Shown here piece after piece: positions 38,401 to 46,837 of a DNA stretch of 51,308 nucleotides (its first letter is position 1; every line of letters begins with the position of its first letter). Location: contig JARLIT010000177.1 of assembly GCA_031291575.1 (NCBI GenBank), forward strand, positions 1 through 51,308, written 5' to 3'. The notes under the pieces were generated by a model, which ran no database searches, was not told where the DNA came from, and saw only the letters and a list, made by a program, of their open reading frames with translations. The stretch is from Ancalomicrobiaceae bacterium. Its GTDB lineage: Bacteria > Pseudomonadota > Alphaproteobacteria > Rhizobiales > Ancalomicrobiaceae. The translations under genes and the position numbers were made by a program.

Positions 38401-39001
38401 GTCCGGCGAGGAGGACCCGTCGCCGCCGCCTGAGCCTCCGGTTCTGAGCCTTGCTTCCAGCCGCCGCCCCGACAGCCCGGACCTCGTCCGCGGCACGCTT
38501 ATCCACAAGCTGCTGGAGTGCCTGCCGGTGCTTGAGCCGGAGCGACGAGCCGAAGCCGCACGGGCCTATGTCGAAAGAAGCGGCGCCGTGTTTGGCGAGC
38601 CGGAGCGGCGGGCCCTCGTCGCCGAGGCCCTGGCCGTTCTTGAGGACGGCCGCTTCGCCGCGGTGTTCGGACCGGGCTCGCGAGCCGAAGTGCCGATCGT
38701 CGGTCGGCTGAAGCGGACGAACGGCGAGGAGGCGCTGGTGTCGGGTCAGATCGATCGGCTGGCCGTGACCGACGCGCACGTGCTCATCCTCGACTACAAG
38801 ACCAATCGGGCGCCTCCCGCCAATGCAACTGGGACGCCGGACGCGTACGTGGCGCAATTGGCGCTCTACCGGCGGCTTCTCGCCGAGATCCATCCTGGCA
38901 AACCGATCCGCGCCGCAATCCTGTGGACGGCAAGACCGGTGCTGACCGAGATCCCGGCGGACCTGCTCGATGCCGCCGAGCGGCGGCTCGGGCTGGTCTA
39001 G
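35486..39001 (+). CDS. addA: Double-strand break repair helicase AddA
   Basis: 1171 residues, a UvrD/RecB-type helicase-nuclease. Walker A is SANAGSGKTWVLSRRV at 27-42. TYTKAAAATMSNRVF, motif II VDEAQDTSPDMWR near 408-420, motif III GDEKQSIYSFQGA, motif V MTVHGSKGLEA and motif VI LYVAMTRAADRLY follow. The C-terminal nuclease carries LILDYKTNR (Asp1103, Lys1105). It is the motor and nuclease partner of AddB. ATG 35486 overlaps the addB stop. The length is usual for alphaproteobacterial AddA. Confidence 0.97.
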   Translation: MSRLPVPEETRSRQRRASEPRVSAWVSANAGSGKTWVLSRRVIRLLLKGVPANQILCLTYTKAAAATMSNRVFSELGRWAVMADDDLAREIADIEGVAVSRRPPDKARRLFAEAIETPGGLKIQTIHGFCESLLHQFPLEADLPGRFEILEEAGERDLLARARARVLLAASTAAETSRLNIAFRRVIDRHGEFGFDALVGDLIARRGELAEWIADAGTLDAALAQLRAALGLAPADSIAAVEAEILASPVFDAGYCDALVAALGRSTAKTDRDQAERMTVARHGAGRQERLSAWLAFLFTQKGDRRSGGPATKAVQRDIADLIERYEAECARVETLRDRLKALATLAETEAALTIGDAVIGEYEREKRGRGALDFSDLIRSAVHLLDRSRSAAWVQYKLDKGISHILVDEAQDTSPDMWRIVERLSEEFFAGEGQRQLDRTVFAVGDEKQSIYSFQGAAPDQFAAMRRRFAGRARDAGFIFDDIKLYLSFRSTADVLGAVDAVFAAGRQVGVVADPADYAEHQALRALSPGHVEIWPMLRPEDVAEPEDWTAPLDRPVAASPHIRLATRIASEIEALMQGGPLPGTGERVRPRDILVLVRKRDGFVAAINRVLKERGLPVAGADRLALTDHIAVEDLMALGRAMLIAEDDLSLAAVLKSPLIGWNDDQLFAVAYGRDQGRIPLWTALQEKAETDPAARLAYEQLSDWRARADLVPPYEFFARILGADGARRRFVARLGAEADDVLDEFLAHALEQERAGAAGLAGFLAGIEAAQPVIKREMDEARDEVRVMTVHGSKGLEAAIVFLVDSGSAPVSASHDPKFVALAVAGSPPGHAPALVFVERAADRPAIVEARMGEVRARSHEEYRRLLYVAMTRAADRLYIAGYSGKSKPNADCWHCVVESSLQATGRLVAVPGPDGEVIAQTWHARDLPPLAPRPASEAVVPVIDWPDWIDRRPEQERGPVRLTPSTALSGEEDPSPPPEPPVLSLASSRRPDSPDLVRGTLIHKLLECLPVLEPERRAEAARAYVERSGAVFGEPERRALVAEALAVLEDGRFAAVFGPGSRAEVPIVGRLKRTNGEEALVSGQIDRLAVTDAHVLILDYKTNRAPPANATGTPDAYVAQLALYRRLLAEIHPGKPIRAAILWTARPVLTEIPADLLDAAERRLGLV

Positions 39002-39255
39002 CCGGCCTTGAGTTTCTCCGAACCTCGCGCGAAGGTGAGCGGCCGCGAGCCCCTTGCCCCCGGCTCTGCCCTTGACGGTCCCCTCCGGACCCCCTACCTC
39101 TAGCCCCGACAAAGCGCGAAGACCGTAGATGTGGGGCAATCCCGGCTGTCGCATCCGGCGGAAATCGCGTAACATCCCTGTTTCCGCCCCGACCGGGCCC
39201 GCCCACATCGATCCGCCAACGGCCGATGCGATCGGAGACACAAGGAACACATGCC

Positions 39256-39576
39256 ATGACTGTGGCCACCAGCGAATCCTCCTTCGACACCGATGTCATC
39301 GGCTCGGCTGAGCCCGTGCTGGTCGACTTCTGGGCCGAATGGTGCGGCCCGTGCCGCATGATCGCCCCGGCTCTCGACGAGATTTCCAAGGAGATGTCGG
39401 GCAAGATCAAGATCGCCAAGCTGAACATCGACGAGAACCCTGACATCGCCGTGCGCTATGGCGTGCGCTCGATCCCGACCCTGATGATCTTCCGCGGCGG
39501 CAAGCCGGCCGCTGTCCAGGTCGGTGCCAATGCCAAGGGCAAGATCGTCGAGTGGATCAACGGCGCCATCGCGTAA
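39256..39576 (+). CDS. trxA: Thioredoxin
   Basis: 106 residues with the active site [10 protein letters not shown] (Cys30, Cys33), the structural Asp24 in VDFWAEW, the cis-Pro loop SIPTLMIF, and the usual C-terminal helix. It is a general cytoplasmic disulfide reductase. ATG 39256 has AAGGAA upstream. In Rhizobiales addA-trxA is often followed by folC; here a terminator and grpE follow instead. Confidence 0.97.
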   Translation: MTVATSESSFDTDVIGSAEPVLVDFWAEWCGPCRMIAPALDEISKEMSGKIKIAKLNIDENPDIAVRYGVRSIPTLMIFRGGKPAAVQVGANAKGKIVEWINGAIA

Positions 39577-39616
39577 TCCGGCGCGCCGCCCCAGGCGTAC
39601 CCGACAGGTTCTCCGA

Positions 39617-39655
39617 AGCCGCCTTGCTCAGAGCGAGGCGGCTATTGGTGTTTTT
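39617..39655 (+). terminator. Intrinsic terminator after trxA
   Basis: AGCCGCCT (39617-39624) pairs with AGGCGGCT (39636-39643), with the stem extended inward by GCT/AGC, followed by ATTGGTGTTTTT. It lies 40 bases past the trxA stop and separates it from grpE. Confidence 0.85.
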
Positions 39656-39790
39656 GCCCGGTCCTGTCGGGATAAGCTATCGGACGGCTTGATTTCCGCG
39701 CTCGGAAGCCTCACATCGGGCGCGCGCAAAGGTGTCCTGCGCCGCGACGGCGGCAGGCGTTGAGCCTGATGAAATTCGATCGAGGACGAT

Positions 39791-40393
39791 ATGTCGGACG
39801 AAAGCCAAACTGCCGAAACCCTGAACGAGAGCAGCGAGCCTGCAGCTGGCCCCACCCCCGAGACCACGCCCGCAGAACTTGCCAAGCCTGATCCGGCGGA
39901 GGTTTTGGCGGCCGAGGTTGCCGACCTGAAGGAGAAGCTCCTCAGGACGCTCGCTGAGATGGAGAATCTGCGTCGCCGCACCGAGAAGGAAGTGCGCGAT
40001 GCCCGCGAGTACGCCATCACCGCCTTTGCCCGCGATCTTCTCTCCGTCGGCGACAATCTTGCCCGTGCCGTCGAGGCCGTCCCGGAAGAGGTGCGCCAGA
40101 GCGCCGACGTCGTGCTGAAGGGGCTCATCGACGGCGTTGATCTCACCGGCCGCGACCTGGCCAAGACGCTGGAAAAGCACGGCGTCAAGAAGCTCGAGCC
40201 GATGGGGGGACGCTTCGATCCGAACGTGCATCAGGCCATGTTCGAGGTCCCCAATGCGGATGTTGCCAGCGGCACCGTGCTGCAGGTACTGCAGGACGGT
40301 TACGTCATTGGCGAGCGCGTGCTGCGCCCCGCCCTGGTCGGGGTCTCCAAGGGTGGTCCGAAGCCGGCTGCCAACCTCGACAAGTCGGTCTGA
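39791..40393 (+). CDS. grpE: Nucleotide exchange factor GrpE
   Basis: 200 residues. A disordered acidic, Thr/Pro-rich N-terminus is followed by the long dimerisation helix ([30 protein letters not shown] region, about 38-70), then [20 protein letters not shown] and the beta domain signature [14 protein letters not shown] with [23 protein letters not shown]. It releases ADP from DnaK. A GAGGA ribosome site lies before ATG 39791. hrcA, the usual alphaproteobacterial neighbour, is not here, and I see no CIRCE element. Confidence 0.96.
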   Translation: MSDESQTAETLNESSEPAAGPTPETTPAELAKPDPAEVLAAEVADLKEKLLRTLAEMENLRRRTEKEVRDAREYAITAFARDLLSVGDNLARAVEAVPEEVRQSADVVLKGLIDGVDLTGRDLAKTLEKHGVKKLEPMGGRFDPNVHQAMFEVPNADVASGTVLQVLQDGYVIGERVLRPALVGVSKGGPKPAANLDKSV

Positions 40394-40660
40394 GCCCGAT
40401 CCTCCGGGCGCCTGCCAAGCCGCGGCGCCCGTCGGCGCCTCCCGGTGCTGACATCGAAACGACATCGGACTTGCGCTATTCCGACGCGGCCGGCCTCTCT
40501 GATGGCCGATAGCCGCTGGGGGGATCGACCGGGACCCGTGCGCCAAGCGCATGTGGACCATCGGGTCGCTCTCGCCGCTCCGGAAGAGCGGCCTGTCCGG
40601 CTTCTCGTGCGGTCAACTAGGACCGAAGCGGTCCAGCACGATGTGATTGGAGCATGCGAC

Positions 40661-41356
40661 GTGACTGGCGGTCAGCGCTACGCGATCTATTTCTCACCCC
40701 GGCCCGATGATCGGCTGTGGGACTTCGGCTCCTCGGTCGTCGGCTACGACGCGGTCACCGGCGCCGTGCCCGACCAGCCCGAGCTGTCCTGCATCTCCGC
40801 CGCGGATTTCCACGCCCGCACCGAAGACCCGCGCCAATACGGCTTCCACGCCACGCTGAAGCCGCCGTTCCATCTGGTCGCCGGCGAGACGATCGACCGG
40901 CTGCTTGCCGCTGCGGGTGAGTTCGCCGCCTCGCGACAAGCCTTCAACGTTGGCGCCCTGGACGTGACGGCGATCGGCGGGTTCCTGGCGCTGGTGCCGG
41001 CGGCCCCGAGCCCCGAGCTCACAGCTCTCGCCGACGATTGCGTGCGTGCCTTCGACCGCTTCCGCACGCCGCTTTCGTCCGCCGACCGCGAACGCCGGAT
41101 GAAGAGCCCCTTGACCGAGCGCCAGATCGCCTATCTCGATCAGTGGGGCTATCCTTACGTCTTCGAGGAATTCCGTTTCCATCTGACGCTGACGGGCCGG
41201 CTCCACCACGACGAGCGCGACGAGGTCAAGCAGGCGCTTTCGCAGCTCTATCGGCCGGTTGCCGCGCCGCTCGTCGTCGACGGCATTTCGGTGTTCGAGC
41301 AGGCTGAGCGCGGCGAGCGCTTCACGCTGTTGCAGCGTCTGGCCTTCGGTGCGTGA
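40661..41356 (+). CDS. DUF1045 / phosphonate-operon 2H phosphoesterase-like protein
   Basis: 231 residues from GTG 40661, chosen because TTGGAG lies eight bases upstream and the family begins with RYAIYFSP. Two H-x-T/S-x motifs, HATLKPPF and HLTLTGRL, are those of the 2H phosphoesterase superfamily. Other family blocks are DFHARTEDPRQYGFHATL and PYVFEEFRFHLTL. Members (TIGR03223-like) occur in C-P lyase operons, and it precedes phnM here. It probably hydrolyses a cyclic phosphate or nucleotide intermediate, but the activity is inferred. Confidence 0.88.
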   Translation: MTGGQRYAIYFSPRPDDRLWDFGSSVVGYDAVTGAVPDQPELSCISAADFHARTEDPRQYGFHATLKPPFHLVAGETIDRLLAAAGEFAASRQAFNVGALDVTAIGGFLALVPAAPSPELTALADDCVRAFDRFRTPLSSADRERRMKSPLTERQIAYLDQWGYPYVFEEFRFHLTLTGRLHHDERDEVKQALSQLYRPVAAPLVVDGISVFEQAERGERFTLLQRLAFGA

Positions 41357-41519
41357 CCAGGGCGGGCGCTATCGGTTTCCGATCGGCTTGCCCCGCACGC
41401 CGACGGGGCCTGGTGGGAGGGGCCAGGCCGACACCTGAGTGCCATATGCCGGGACTAAGGTCGCGGGCTCCCAAGCGCCGCGGCGCCTTGCCCAACGTGT
41501 CAATTCAGGACGGAATGCA

Positions 41520-42683
41520 ATGGATTCGAATGAGTTTCTGGCTGAGAACGCGCGCCTCGTCCTGTCCGACCGGGTGATCGAGAGCGGCTGGATCGCGGTG
41601 GCGGACGGGATGATTGCCGCCTTCGGCGAGGGCAAGGGGCCTGCCGGCGCCGCCGACCTCAAAGGCGATACCATCATCCCCGGCCTCATCGAACTGCACA
41701 CCGATCACCTGGAGCCGCATTTCAACCCGCGGCCGGAAGTGTTCTGGAGCCCGATGGCGGCGGTGCTCGCCTACGACAGTCAGATCGCCGCCTCCGGCAT
41801 CACCACCGTGTTTGATTCGCTCAGAGTCGGCGACGACATCGAGCCGGACCAGCCGAAGAAGAAGTCCTTCTCCACCGAGGTCTTCGAACTTGCCGACGCG
41901 CTGAAAGCGGCGAGCGATTCGGATCTGACGCGGGCCGACCATCATCTGCACCTCAGATGCGAGGTCTGCGCCTGGAACGTCTTGAGCGATGCCGAGGCGT
42001 TTCTCTCCCGCCACAAGGTCGATCTGATCTCGCTGATGGACCATACGCCCGGTCAGCGGCAGTTCCGCGACATCGAAAAGCTCTTGGTGTACTGGCGGCG
42101 CAAATTGTCGCGTCCCGACGAAGAACTGCTGCAGATCGTCGACAAGCGGGTGGAACTGCACCAGGAGCGCGCCGGACCGCATCGTCGCGGTCTCGTCGAA
42201 CTGGCGCAGCGCCACGGCATCGTGCTGGCCAGCCACGACGACGCCACGCTCGAGCATGTCGAGGAGGCGATTGGCGACGGGGCGGCAATCGCCGAATTCC
42301 CGACGACGGTCGAGGCTGCGCGACGCTCGCACGAATCCGGCATCCGTGTGCTGATGGGCGCGCCCAATGTGGTGCGCGGCGGCTCGCATTCAGGAAACGT
42401 CAAGGCGACGGAACTGGCCGAGGGCGGCTATCTCGATATCCTGTCGTCTGACTACATTCCGGCAAGCCTGATCATGGCCGCCTTCATGCTGCCGAGCATG
42501 GTCCCGAGTATCCGGCTGCCCGAAGCCATCCGCACCGTGACGCTCAATCCGGCGTTGGCGACGGGCCTCAACGATCGCGGGGAAATCGCTCTCGGCAAAC
42601 GCGCCGACCTTGTCCGTGTCGCCATGGCCGACGATCATCCGGTGGTGCGCGCCGTCTTGCGCCAGGGTCGGCGGGTGGTATGA
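41520..42683 (+). CDS. phnM: Alpha-D-ribose 1-methylphosphonate 5-triphosphate diphosphatase
   Basis: 387 residues of the amidohydrolase superfamily. GLIELHTDHLEPHFNPRPEV includes metal-binding His residues, followed by LMDHTPGQRQFRD, LASHDDATLEHVEEAI, GAPNVVRGGSHSGNVKATEL and DILSSDYIPASLIMAAFML, all PhnM hallmarks. PhnM cleaves the triphosphate group before C-P bond cleavage by PhnJ in phosphonate use. It has no C-P lyase core (phnGHIJKL) beside it in this window. ATG 41520 is preferred on homology; the frame is open further upstream. Confidence 0.95.
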   Translation: MDSNEFLAENARLVLSDRVIESGWIAVADGMIAAFGEGKGPAGAADLKGDTIIPGLIELHTDHLEPHFNPRPEVFWSPMAAVLAYDSQIAASGITTVFDSLRVGDDIEPDQPKKKSFSTEVFELADALKAASDSDLTRADHHLHLRCEVCAWNVLSDAEAFLSRHKVDLISLMDHTPGQRQFRDIEKLLVYWRRKLSRPDEELLQIVDKRVELHQERAGPHRRGLVELAQRHGIVLASHDDATLEHVEEAIGDGAAIAEFPTTVEAARRSHESGIRVLMGAPNVVRGGSHSGNVKATELAEGGYLDILSSDYIPASLIMAAFMLPSMVPSIRLPEAIRTVTLNPALATGLNDRGEIALGKRADLVRVAMADDHPVVRAVLRQGRRVV

Positions 42684-42730
42684 GCGCGGTCGAGCGGGGC
42701 GCGCGAAGCTGGAGTGGAGCGCGCTCAGAC

Positions 42731-42749
42731 GGAATCGCCGCGGCGATCC
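42731..42749. terminator. Small palindrome between convergent phnM and ptsH
   Basis: ATCGCCG/CGGCGAT is a perfect 14-bp palindrome (42734-42747) flanked by GGA and CC, in the 96-base convergent gap. It has no T-run. It is a possible weak bidirectional terminator. Confidence 0.3.
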
Positions 42750-42779
42750 ATCGATACGCCGAATCAGCGCTGGGACGGC

Positions 42780-43103
42780 CTATTCCTCGTTGAACTTGGA
42801 ATTGACCAGATCGGTGATGGCCGTGAGCGCCTCCTCGGCCTGGCGGCCGCGCGCCACGACGCGGATGGTGGTTCCTGGGCTCGCCGCCAGCATCATCAGC
42901 CCCATGATCGATGTACCGCCGACGGTCTGGCTGTCCTTGGACACTTCCACCTCGGCATCGAACCCTTCGACCAGCTGCACGAACTTCGCCGAGGCGCGTG
43001 CATGCAGGCCGCGCCGGTTGGTGATCGTCAGTTCGACCGAGTGTGTGGGCAATCCCTGTGTCGCTGCCATTTCCTCGTGCGCAATGCTTCCCGCGTCCGA
43101 CAT
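42780..43103 (-). CDS. ptsH: HPr phosphocarrier protein of the PTS
   Basis: 107 residues. The EI-dependent phosphorylation site is His34 in NRRGLHARASAKFVQL, and the HprK serine site is Ser65 in GGTSIMGLMML. The length is slightly above the usual 85-90 because of about 15 extra N-terminal residues; ATG 43070 (MAATQG) is an alternative start. In alphaproteobacteria this HPr belongs to a regulatory PTS without sugar-transport components. It lies downstream of the EIIA gene, separated by about 540 bases. Confidence 0.95.
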   Translation of the reverse strand: MSDAGSIAHEEMAATQGLPTHSVELTITNRRGLHARASAKFVQLVEGFDAEVEVSKDSQTVGGTSIMGLMMLAASPGTTIRVVARGRQAEEALTAITDLVNSKFNEE

Positions 43104-43129
43104 TCAACCGTCCCCGCTGTCACGCCAGA

Positions 43130-43177
43130 GCATGTCCGTATCCGTCAGGCGGACTCATCCGACCGATACGGGGATGC
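43130..43177. repeat. Long palindromic element, copy 3 (diverged)
   Basis: GCAT (43130) and ATGC (43174) flank CCGTATC (43136-43142) / GATACGG (43165-43171), with GTC/GAC and GGA/TCC pairs closer to the centre. The GAGCAT...CC / GG...ATGC frame recalls the outer arms of the hairpins at 10459 and 20689, while the inner stem differs. It lies upstream of ptsH. Confidence 0.45.
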
Positions 43178-43320
43178 CCGAAAATCGACATTCCAAGCCC
43201 CGGCGTCCAGATCGAAGCGATCCGAACGGAGTGCTCCCCCACCGCTGCCCAAGCTTCATCAAGCAATTTTAGAGGGCATTTTTCCGGCGAAGTCGAGAAA
43301 ATATCGGCCCAATCGGTAAA

Positions 43321-43339
43321 CGCTCCGAAAACCGGAGCG
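43321..43339 (-). terminator. Hairpin in the EIIA-HPr gap
   Basis: On the minus strand CGCTCCG-GTTTT-CGGAGCG forms a 7-bp hairpin followed by TTTACC. It could be a weak terminator or attenuator after the EIIA gene. Confidence 0.45.
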
Positions 43340-43643
43340 CTACATCTGCGCACGAATGGCGAAATTGCCTGTTTCACGCGGCGTTTACCCGCCGTGCGGC
43401 GACTGCACGTGCTCGTTTGGCGCGAGGCCGGCGGCAAGGCGCCCGGCCACAGACCTATAGCATCAGATGTCTTGCCCGAGGCACGATGCACGCTCGGCCC
43501 GCGGGCGGGTCGGAAGCCGTGTCCAGGTGATTCGATTCGCCCACGAGCCGTCGCCGGCCATCGGCCCGCTCATGCCGTTCGAATTGCGTCGATTCTGAAA
43601 GACGGGGATTTGCGCTGCGGTGCGCGTGTCCAAGGTGATTCGC

Positions 43644-44045
43644 CTACTGGCCCTGCAGCACCTGACTGGCGACGTTGATGTACTTGCGCCCGGCTTCCTT
43701 CGCTTCGGTCACTGCGGCCACCAGCGTCTTCTCCGAACGCACTTTGGCGAGCTTGACGAGCAGCGGCAAATTGACGCCAGCGACGACCTCGACCGAGGCG
43801 CCGTTCATCACCGAAATGGCGAGATTGGAGGGCGTTCCGCCGAACATGTCGGTGAGGATTGCAACGCCCGACCCATCGTCCACCTCCGCCACCGCTTCCA
43901 GGATGTCGGCGCGGCGGCGCTCCATATCGTCATCTGGACCAATGCAGATGGACGCCACCTGCTTCTGCGGCCCAACGACATGTTCCAACGCTCGCAGGAA
44001 TTCCTTGGCAAGATCCCCATGGGTCACGAGGACGAGACCAATCAT
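43644..44045 (-). CDS. PTS EIIA component, mannose (EIIA-Man) type
   Basis: 133 residues from ATG 44045: MIGLVLVTHGDLAKEFLRAL, with His9 as phosphorylation site, then ILTDMFGGTPSNLAIS and VVAGVNLPLLVKLAKVRSE, all typical of EIIA-Man domains. The frame is open upstream, but homology begins at this ATG. No EIIB/EIIC partners are present, so it is a regulatory phospho-protein as in other Rhizobiales, placed between hprK and ptsH. Confidence 0.93.
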   Translation of the reverse strand: MIGLVLVTHGDLAKEFLRALEHVVGPQKQVASICIGPDDDMERRRADILEAVAEVDDGSGVAILTDMFGGTPSNLAISVMNGASVEVVAGVNLPLLVKLAKVRSEKTLVAAVTEAKEAGRKYINVASQVLQGQ

Positions 44046-44281
44046 CGAGTCTGCTCTCCACTGGCGCCCGCCCAACGTTCCATCGGGACGTTCCGGTCCA
44101 CGTCTGGTGCCTCGACGGCTTGTCGGCGCCGGCCCCACCGCCGGCCGCATCCGACCGGGCAGCGCGCAAAAATGGTCGCGCTGACCGAGAAACTCAAGAG
44201 GCAATTTTGAGCGGCTGTCAAATGACGCGGTTTTGCAGCGCAGAACGGTATATGGCGACGAGTTCGGGTCTGCCAAGTGCG

Positions 44282-44767
44282 CTATTCGATTGGCAGCTGC
44301 GGCGTGAACAGCGCGGACAGGACCATCTGGCTACGTGGTATGCCGTATCCAGCTACCGAAAGGCGTGGCACGCGGACGCCGCCGACGGTTGTCGTCGTCT
44401 CGGTAGGCACCGGATAGCGCGTCGGCTCGCCCGCGACGAGATCGACGACGAGCGCCACCACGCCGGCCGGTTCGAACGGCAGCCGCAGGATGCCGCGTCC
44501 CCTGTGCTCGATATAGCCGTGCAAGCCGGCCACGCCGCGCACTACCAACCGCCCGGCGCTCGGCGTCAGGATCACGCGATCGTCGCCGATCAGCCGGGAG
44601 AACAGGCCACGGGCTTCGGCCTCGGCGATCAGCGCCAGCGTCAGGCTCGACTTGCCCGATCCGGACGGCCCTCGAATGACCACCGCACGCGAGCCCACCA
44701 GAAGCGCGCTGGCGTGGATCACGGCCAGCGGTTCGGATGAGGCGGGGGCGAAATCGTCCGTCGTCAT
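44282..44767 (-). CDS. hprK: HPr kinase/phosphorylase (C-terminal domain only type)
   Basis: 161 residues. Walker A is GPSGSGKSS at 33-41, after the VIHASALLVGSRAVVIRG strand. LIGDDRVIL and the signature region GVAGLHGYIEHRGRGILRLP follow. Compared with Firmicutes HprK (about 310 residues) the N-terminal domain is absent, the normal alphaproteobacterial form. It phosphorylates HPr on the serine corresponding to Ser65. ATGA overlap with chvG indicates translational coupling to the envelope-stress kinase. Confidence 0.95.
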   Translation of the reverse strand: MTTDDFAPASSEPLAVIHASALLVGSRAVVIRGPSGSGKSSLTLALIAEAEARGLFSRLIGDDRVILTPSAGRLVVRGVAGLHGYIEHRGRGILRLPFEPAGVVALVVDLVAGEPTRYPVPTETTTTVGGVRVPRLSVAGYGIPRSQMVLSALFTPQLPIE

Positions 44768-46650
44768 GCGCCGGGTAACCTGACAGTGAAGCGGGCGCCG
44801 AGGATGTGCGGCTCGCCGGTATCCGGATCGACCTCGCCGATGCGGTTCTCGGCGACGATCGTGCCGCGGTGGGCCGTCACGATCTGATGCGTGATGGCGA
44901 GGCCGAGGCCGGAATTGTTGCCGAACCCGTCCTGCTCCGGCCGGTCGGTGTAGAAGCGCTCGAAGATGCGCTCGACCTTCTCCGCCCGGATGCCGGGTCC
45001 GTCGTCGTCGACGACGAGAACGACAGCCCCGGCCTCGCGCCGCAGCGCGATGCGGATGGTGCCGCCGACAGGACTGAACGAGCGGGCATTGTCGAGGAGG
45101 TTGGTCAGCACCTGTCCGAGCCGGATGTCGTGGCCGAGCACGTCGAAGGCAGCCGCGCCGCGCCCATCGGGTTGCACGTCGACGGCGATCTTCTGCCCCT
45201 TGTCGCGGGCGAGTTCCTGCTGCAGCGTCGCCACCGCCTCGACGAGACGCAGGATCGATACAGGCAGGCTGTCCTCGCGCGCCAGTTCGGCATCGAGCCG
45301 GGAGGCGTCGGCAATGTCCGAGATCAGCCGGTCGAGCCGGCGGACGTCGTGCTGGATCACCTCCAAGAGCCGGCCGCGGGAGACTTCGGTGCGCGCCACC
45401 GGAAGCGTCTCGACGGCGCTCCTCAGCGACGTCAGCGGATTCTTCAATTCGTGCGACACATCCGCGGCGAAACTCTCGATGGCGTCGAGGCGGGAATAGA
45501 GCGCAGATGTCATGTCTCTGAGCGCGCTCGACAGATGCCCGATCTCATCCTGCCGCGCCGAGAAGTCCGGGATCTCCTCGCGGGCCTTCACCGAGCGGCG
45601 GACGCGGTCGGCTGCGGCCGAGAGCCGGCGCAAGGGCGCGGCGATGGTTGAGGCGAGCAGCACCGAAAGGGTCAGGGTCACAGACGCGCAGACGACGAAC
45701 ACGCGCAGGATGGCGAGCCGCTCCGCCCGGACGATGGCGTCGATGTCGCCGCCTTGCGTCGACAACTGAAGCGAGCCGACGACGTTGCGGTTCTTGTTGA
45801 TCGGCACGGCCACCGAAACGATCAGCTCGCCCTTGATCGTGCGCCGCACGATCGAGGCCGAGGTCCCCGATAAGGCCTGCGCCACCTCCGGATAAGCCTT
45901 GCCGGACGGCGATTCCACATAAGTCGGGTACTGCGTGCCGGTGAAGATGCGCGCCATGAATTCGACGATGCGGTCGATCTGCCGCGGCTCGGCATCGGTC
46001 TCCGGCTTTTCGGCGGACTTCAGGAAATCGCCGCGCTGGTAGAGCGCCCGGCTGTCGACGACGAGGTTGCCGTCCTTTTCGAAGATGCGGGCGCGCGTCC
46101 GCGTCGGCGTGATCAGACGCCGCAGGACGGGCACGACGCGCTCGGGATTGATCGGGAAGTCGAGCGCCGACAGGCTGTCGTCGAAGGGCGTTTCCGCCCG
46201 GTCGGCGTCCTGCTTGAGGAGTTCGTCGGCGTCGAGCGTCATCTGGTCGGGGCTCGACGAATTCGATGAAGCGACCGCGACGGCGATGATCTCGCCTTGG
46301 GTCAGAAGGCTTTCCAGGCGGGAATCGATGAGGCCGGCGCGGAACTGGTTGAGATAGAGAATGCCGGAGAGAAGCGCGACGAGAGCGAAGAGATTGAGGA
46401 CGACGATGCGGCGGGTCAGGCTCGAGAAGATCGGCACGCCACGCATGTGACGGGCAAACCGCGCCAGGCCGACGCCCCAGACACGCCAGCGAGCGCGCCA
46501 GCCCGGGCGCCGCCGATCGCCTCCGCCCCGGCCGCTGCGGACCCCACCACTGCCGCCACGACCGCCCACGCCGCGACCGCTGGCCGGACGACCGCCTGCC
46601 AAGCGATCCGTCCCGGCACGATCACCCGTTTCGCTGATCTCGACCGCCAT
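44764..46650 (-). CDS. chvG: ChvG/ExoS-type sensor histidine kinase
   Basis: 628 residues. A Gly/Arg-rich cytoplasmic N-terminus (about 20-55) precedes IFSSLTRRIVVLNLFALVAL (TM1). A periplasmic sensor domain of about 230 residues ends at a second helix (RVFVVCASVTLTLSVLLAS). HAMP, the H-box DVSHELKNPLTSL with His400, N-box NLLDNARSFSP and G-boxes DDDGPGIRAEKVERIF and GLGLAITHQI follow. ChvG responds to acid/envelope cues, is restrained by periplasmic ExoR in rhizobia, and phosphorylates ChvI. It is followed by hprK with an overlap. Confidence 0.96.
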   Translation of the reverse strand: MAVEISETGDRAGTDRLAGGRPASGRGVGGRGGSGGVRSGRGGGDRRRPGWRARWRVWGVGLARFARHMRGVPIFSSLTRRIVVLNLFALVALLSGILYLNQFRAGLIDSRLESLLTQGEIIAVAVASSNSSSPDQMTLDADELLKQDADRAETPFDDSLSALDFPINPERVVPVLRRLITPTRTRARIFEKDGNLVVDSRALYQRGDFLKSAEKPETDAEPRQIDRIVEFMARIFTGTQYPTYVESPSGKAYPEVAQALSGTSASIVRRTIKGELIVSVAVPINKNRNVVGSLQLSTQGGDIDAIVRAERLAILRVFVVCASVTLTLSVLLASTIAAPLRRLSAAADRVRRSVKAREEIPDFSARQDEIGHLSSALRDMTSALYSRLDAIESFAADVSHELKNPLTSLRSAVETLPVARTEVSRGRLLEVIQHDVRRLDRLISDIADASRLDAELAREDSLPVSILRLVEAVATLQQELARDKGQKIAVDVQPDGRGAAAFDVLGHDIRLGQVLTNLLDNARSFSPVGGTIRIALRREAGAVVLVVDDDGPGIRAEKVERIFERFYTDRPEQDGFGNNSGLGLAITHQIVTAHRGTIVAENRIGEVDPDTGEPHILGARFTVRLPGA

Positions 46651-46837
46651 TCCTGCCTCTGCGTCGGGTCCGCGCCGACAGTCGGCCTGCCGTCCGGCTG
46701 CAACGAATGCCGTCGAGCGCCTGCACAGTCAACCGGCCCAGGCCTAGATCGGCCTGTCCCGCTGGCCGGTGACCGAGAGCCGGCTGGGCCTCAAGGCGCC
46801 TCAAACCGTGGGGTTCCGAGCGGCTCCAGCCGCCGTC

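Larger units (their letters stand above)
43104..43643. other. Long gap between EIIA and HPr genes
   Basis: 540 bases without a supportable gene, unusual inside this normally compact PTS/chv cluster. It contains palindromic element copy 3 (43130-43177) and the hairpin at 43321-43339. Part of the region (43260-43380) is AT-richer. Open frames of about 120-210 codons exist on both strands but show no domain and no ribosome site. Confidence 0.5.

Noticed and set aside
37166..39250. A 694-codon minus-strand open frame opposite addA
   Set aside because: It overlaps the fully conserved AddA helicase and nuclease motifs, has no domain, and has the composition of an antisense frame.
43120..43491. A possible small minus-strand gene in the EIIA-HPr gap
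   Set aside because: 123 codons without ribosome site or domain, and it crosses both hairpins of the gap.
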